A stretch of 64,000 nucleotides of DNA from Alphaproteobacteria bacterium (lineage in GTDB: Bacteria; Pseudomonadota; Alphaproteobacteria; CAAGCB01; CAG-977), in contig CAAGEP010000005.1 of assembly GCA_900768875.1 (NCBI GenBank), positions 89,222 to 153,221 of the forward strand, given 5' to 3'. Position 1 is the first letter of the stretch. Each line of letters opens with the position of its first letter. Below the pieces are notes generated by a model. The model saw only the letters and a program-made list of their open reading frames with translations, did not search any database and was not told the origin of the DNA. Below are positions 61,054 to 64,000 of the stretch, one piece after another. The position numbers and the translations under genes are program-made.

Positions 61054-61431
61054 TTATTCCAGAACGTTGTCCAAATCTTCGGGACTTTCGCCCAGAACAA
61101 TGGCAAGCTTTTTCAAAAACAGCAATCCTGCGAATTTGCGGTAGTCCTCCAGCGAAGATTCCATTTCCGTAGCAGCTTCGGCATCCAGCGGATGCGCCAA
61201 AGTCAGCGGCGAAAAATCAAGGATTTTAACCGACTTTTTGTTTTGAATTTCAATCCACCCGTGTTCTTTAGTGAACATTTCCGCAATTAACGTATGATAA
61301 CCGCGCAACAGTTTGATGCGGGTTTGGGTTTTGTTGTGCAGAATAATCATTTCGTTTTTTTCACCGCACAGCGTCGTGAAAACGCCGTGAACGGACGTAT
61401 CCAGAAAATCGCTCAGCATAATCGTTTGCAT
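61054..61431 (-). CDS. Hypothetical protein
   Basis: The 125-residue product has no signal peptide or membrane segment and no family I recognise. AGGGGG lies 6 nt before the ATG, which supports it as a real gene. The first half is predicted beta (MIILHNKTQTRIKLLRGY), the second helical (AEAATEMESSLEDYRKFAGLLF). It stops 1 bp from the convergent deacetylase-like gene. Confidence 0.6.
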   Translation of the reverse strand: MQTIMLSDFLDTSVHGVFTTLCGEKNEMIILHNKTQTRIKLLRGYHTLIAEMFTKEHGWIEIQNKKSVKILDFSPLTLAHPLDAEAATEMESSLEDYRKFAGLLFLKKLAIVLGESPEDLDNVLE

Positions 61432-61565
61432 GTGTTTCCCCCTCTTTTCAAACCTGTATCCGTCAAGGGTACAAAAAACAGGGTGAAAGTGTCAATCGGT
61501 TCATCACCGAAAAGCCGTCTTTTCTTTGTCCTCTCAAAGACTTTTAATGGGAATCGGAGGATGCC

Positions 61566-61901
61566 ATGAAAACATGCTTTGCAATTTTATTGTGCGTTTC
61601 AGCCGCTTTTCCCGCGCAAGCCGGACTGGCGGAGGATACGGTTTACTTTTTCACTTATAAAAATTGTTCCCATTGCAAATTGGCGGACAAGTATATCAAA
61701 CGTCACCATCCGACGTTAAAAGTCGAAAAAATAGAAATTTCCGGCGTGGAAAACACTCTGCTGTATTTGGAATGTGCGGCAAAGCACGGTTTGGGCGAAT
61801 CGGCGGGGACGCCGCTGTTTTGCATCGGCGAAAATTTCATTCAAGGCTGGGACGATGAAGCTCCGCGGCGGTTTGACGCGTACGTTGCGGCAATGCCTTG
61901 A
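61566..61901 (+). CDS. Periplasmic glutaredoxin-like protein
   Basis: The 111-residue product has a signal peptide (cleavage after AQA, about residue 19) and a small thioredoxin-fold domain: VYFFTYKNCSHCKLADKYI (C34, C37), then GTPLFCIGENFIQGW with the cis-Pro. The CxxC-plus-GTP pattern fits the glutaredoxin family rather than DsbA. CSHC is an uncommon active site. GGAGG precedes the ATG. It could be a DsbD client. Confidence 0.78.
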   Translation: MKTCFAILLCVSAAFPAQAGLAEDTVYFFTYKNCSHCKLADKYIKRHHPTLKVEKIEISGVENTLLYLECAAKHGLGESAGTPLFCIGENFIQGWDDEAPRRFDAYVAAMP

Positions 61902-61959
61902 TTTTCAACGGACAAAATGATATTCAACGGGTATGAAAACTTGAAATAAAGGGAAACGA

Positions 61960-62805
61960 ATGCCCGACATTTTGATACATGCCCACGTTTATTACCCCGA
62001 ATTGTGGGACGAACTGGCGGATTGCATCGGCAATATCGACGCAGATTTTGATTTGTATGTTACAACCGTTGGCACGAATACGGTTTTAAACCAAAAAATT
62101 ACAAGCCGATTCGCCGGCGCTAAAATTTTGGCGTGTGAAAACAAAGGGTTTGATATCGCTCCGTTTTTCAAAGTGCTGGACGCCGTTGATTTGGACGCGT
62201 ACCGTTATTTGGTTAAAATTCACACAAAGCGCGATGTTTCCTATGCGGCCGTTTTTCCGAACGGATACGATTTATCGGGCGACGGATGGCGCGAAAGCTT
62301 GCTGTTGCCGTTCAAAACGCGTGAAAACTGGAAAAGAACGGCGGCTTGGCTGGCTTCCGACAAAACAGGCATGGTTGCGGACGGAAAAGTCATTGTCAAC
62401 AAGCTTCGCAGCAGGGATACGGGGGCTTGCGCTTGTGCTAAACGGTTGGTTGAACAATTCGGACTGACGTACAAAGGTGATTGTTTCGTCGCGGGGACGA
62501 TGTTTGCGGTAAAAGCGGCTTTGTTCAAATGCCTTCAAAACAGATCGGAAAGCTTGGATTTCAAGGACAGCATCCGCGGAGGCGACGCACTGCCGTATGC
62601 CTGTGAACGGTTGTTGGGAATGATTGTGTCGGCTCAAGGAAAAAAAATCCAAGCGTTGAATGACGATATGGCAAAAGTTCGCCTGCATTGGTTGATTTCC
62701 GCCGTTTTACGTTTTTTCTTTCTGAAGAAAACATCGGAAAAGAAAACCATAGTCAAAATTTGCAAAATTCCCGTATTCATCAAGCGCAACAGGAAAAACT
62801 TATGA
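61960..62805 (+). CDS. RgpF-like (rhamnan synthesis F family) protein, first of a pair
   Basis: The 281-residue cytosolic protein has the family start DILIHAHVYYPELWDELADCIGNID, the central NKGFDIAPFFKVLD and YLVKIHTKRD, and FVAGTMFAVKAALF. RgpF-type proteins are glycosyltransferases in polysaccharide (for example rhamnan) assembly. It ends with IVKICKIPVFIK, a tail also found in the next protein. Its stop overlaps the next start (ATGA). No other glycan genes are nearby in the window. Confidence 0.8.
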   Translation: MPDILIHAHVYYPELWDELADCIGNIDADFDLYVTTVGTNTVLNQKITSRFAGAKILACENKGFDIAPFFKVLDAVDLDAYRYLVKIHTKRDVSYAAVFPNGYDLSGDGWRESLLLPFKTRENWKRTAAWLASDKTGMVADGKVIVNKLRSRDTGACACAKRLVEQFGLTYKGDCFVAGTMFAVKAALFKCLQNRSESLDFKDSIRGGDALPYACERLLGMIVSAQGKKIQALNDDMAKVRLHWLISAVLRFFFLKKTSEKKTIVKICKIPVFIKRNRKNL

Positions 62806-63698
62806 CACGACGTATTGTGGTATTTGCCGCTTTCGATAAAGGCGGAATTGTTCATAATTACGTTTTGACTTATTTGAAAAAATTAAAAGCGGTTGCGGAC
62901 AAAATCATTTTCATCGCCGACAACGAAGCTTCCGAAACCGAACGGCAAAAACTGAACGGTTTGGCCGATATTGCCGTTTTCAAACCGCACGGGGAATACG
63001 ATTTCGGATCGTACAAACGGGGGATTGCCATGGCAAAACGGAACGGCTTTCTGGACGGAGCGGATGAACTGATTTTATGCAACGATTCTTGCTTTTCGGT
63101 CGGCGTTTTTAAAGGTGCGTTTGACAAAATGACCGCCGAGCCGTGTGATTTTTGGGGTATGTGCGAAAGCGTTGAACAGAGCCGTCATTTGCAAAGCTTT
63201 TTTCTGGTGTTCAAACGTTCCGTTTTTAAAAATGCCGCGTTCTGCAACTTTTTCGATGCCGTCCGAAAACAACCGGATTTTTCCGCCGTCGTTCAAACTT
63301 ATGAAATTCCGCTGTTGGAACATTTTGAACAAAAAGGGTTTAAAGGGAATGCTTTTGTGCCGCCGTTTTGTCGCGGCAATCCGACATTTTTTCCTTTAAC
63401 TCTTTTGAAAAAGGGCGCGTTTTTGATAAAGCGCAAAGTTTTTGCCCAACAATTCTATTCCCGTCAGTCTGTTCGAGTAACACTGAAACAAATTCAATCC
63501 GCGGTTCCTTCGGATTATGCGGATATTTTGGAGTATTTCGGCAGCGGAACGGCACAAAAAATTTGGATGCCGCTGATGGCGGGCAGAATCAAACAGCGAC
63601 TGTCCGGTTTCTTTTTTTCAAAAAAAGTCCGCGGCGGCAGAATTGTTTTCAAGCTCTGCAAAATCCCTGTCTGGATTAAAAAAACAACAAAATCCTGA
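62802..63698 (+). CDS. RgpF-like (rhamnan synthesis F family) protein, second of a pair
   Basis: The 298-residue product has RRIVVFAAFDKGGIVHNYVLTYL, FKPHGEYDFGSYKRGIAMAKRNG, ELILCNDSCFSVG and FWGMCES, the pattern of the RgpF/DUF616-type glycan proteins. The order of motifs is like the previous gene but sequence identity is low; the tail IVFKLCKIPVWIK matches its neighbour. ATG 62802 overlaps the upstream stop. It probably acts on the same glycan. It abuts the convergent lipoprotein paralogue without a gap. Confidence 0.78.
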   Translation: MTRRIVVFAAFDKGGIVHNYVLTYLKKLKAVADKIIFIADNEASETERQKLNGLADIAVFKPHGEYDFGSYKRGIAMAKRNGFLDGADELILCNDSCFSVGVFKGAFDKMTAEPCDFWGMCESVEQSRHLQSFFLVFKRSVFKNAAFCNFFDAVRKQPDFSAVVQTYEIPLLEHFEQKGFKGNAFVPPFCRGNPTFFPLTLLKKGAFLIKRKVFAQQFYSRQSVRVTLKQIQSAVPSDYADILEYFGSGTAQKIWMPLMAGRIKQRLSGFFFSKKVRGGRIVFKLCKIPVWIKKTTKS

Positions 63699-64000
63699 TT
63701 AGTCCGCAGAAAGTATTTCTACCGAGAATCGTTCGCCTTTGGGGATACCGACGGGAGGAGGAAGGAAGGATTCGACGGTGTCGGAAACGCAAGAGCGAAC
63801 ACGGGTGTCGCGAATATCCGGTCGGAACTCGATTTCGGTTAAAAAGCCGAAGGAAGAAACATCCAACACGGCCGCCGTTTTCGTTTTCAATCCGCAACGG
63901 ACGAACTTTGTTCGTTCGGCGCGCAGACGAACCCGCAAGCGTTTTTCATACGCCCGCTTCCGCTCCATGCCCGCGTTCAAGCTCAAATCCGTTTCCGCGG
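63699..64000 (-). CDS. Lipoprotein paralogue, 3' part only (runs off window)
   Basis: The last 100 codons of a second copy of the lipoprotein gene found at 44925-45836, on the opposite strand. The two proteins are nearly identical up to GIPKGERFSV, after which this copy ends EILSAD and the other QVGGGD. The 5' part lies beyond 64000. The last base of the window falls inside a codon. Confidence 0.85.
   Translation of the reverse strand, partial: AETDLSLNAGMERKRAYEKRLRVRLRAERTKFVRCGLKTKTAAVLDVSSFGFLTEIEFRPDIRDTRVRSCVSDTVESFLPPPVGIPKGERFSVEILSAD
63720..64000 (-). repeat. Inverted long repeat, copy 2
   Basis: Reverse complement of 45535-45815 with about ten substitutions and no gaps in 281 bp; it probably continues past the window. 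Confidence 0.95.

Overview
The window looks like a chromosomal piece of an alphaproteobacterium of moderate GC content. Three things point there: the gene neighbourhoods (hemW-rdgB-rph beside hrcA-grpE, recR-ybaB-dnaX with the SRP RNA, a zinc-ribbon gene beside ftsE-ftsX, lptM-lysA, psd-pssA); a LexA gene whose upstream region carries GTTC-N7-GTTC, the SOS box of alphaproteobacteria; and the SPOR, Sel1 and LysM envelope proteins. A host- or gut-associated lineage is a guess from the arginine-decarboxylation module. No prophage, insertion sequence or CRISPR array was seen. Almost all genes are housekeeping, tightly packed, often with 4-bp start/stop overlaps.

Layout. 0-3.3 kb: hemW (cut by the window edge), rdgB, rph, divergent from hrcA-grpE. 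3.3-5.4 kb: an AT-richer accessory patch with a two-domain LprI/DUF1311-like secreted protein. 5.4-11.7 kb: purB, a small unknown gene, an AlgJ/AlgI-type O-acetylation pair, DUF1015 and miaA. 11.8-17.2 kb: the rod-shape operon mreB-mreC-mreD-mrdA-rodA. 17.2-22.1 kb: three Sel1-type proteins and dsbD. 22.2-24.8 kb: murL-murD2, the alternative route to D-glutamate in peptidoglycan. 24.8-27.5 kb: recR, ybaB, dnaX and the SRP RNA. 27.6-32.9 kb: fabD-fabG-acpP-fabF-mltG and a Sel1-SPOR protein. 32.9-37.3 kb: a CNNM-type membrane protein and a three-gene arginine/agmatine module (porin, pyruvoyl arginine decarboxylase, antiporter) like chlamydial aaxABC.

37.4-41.6 kb: a probable seven-gene minus-strand operon (phosphatase, fructosamine-kinase homologue, nth, a UbiA-family transferase, hisH, hisF; only six genes are visible as coding). 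41.7-45.8 kb: Bax-inhibitor-like protein, a metal P-type ATPase divergent from its ArsR-type regulator, and a lipoprotein. 45.8-50.9 kb: plsC-like, ydcF-like, ftsX, ftsE, zinc-ribbon protein, lysA, lptM. 51-58.6 kb: a TlpA-like protein, gpt, a flavin reductase with a long basic tail, polA, pssA, psd and a LysM protein. 58.6-59.5 kb: convergent tRNA-Pro and tRNA-Glu genes around a 640-bp non-coding mosaic of repeats and tRNA 3'-end fragments. 59.5-64 kb: lexA, a polysaccharide deacetylase-like protein, a periplasmic glutaredoxin-like protein, two RgpF-type proteins, and the 3' part of a second, inverted copy of the 45-kb lipoprotein gene.

Themes: envelope growth dominates (MurL/MurD2, MltG, PBP2/RodA/Mre, FtsEX, AlgI/AlgJ, phospholipid synthesis, Sel1/SPOR/LysM proteins). 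The most interesting parts are the Aax-like arginine module, the MurL/MurD2 pair, the deglycation-type phosphatase/kinase pair, and the tRNA-linked repeat mosaic.
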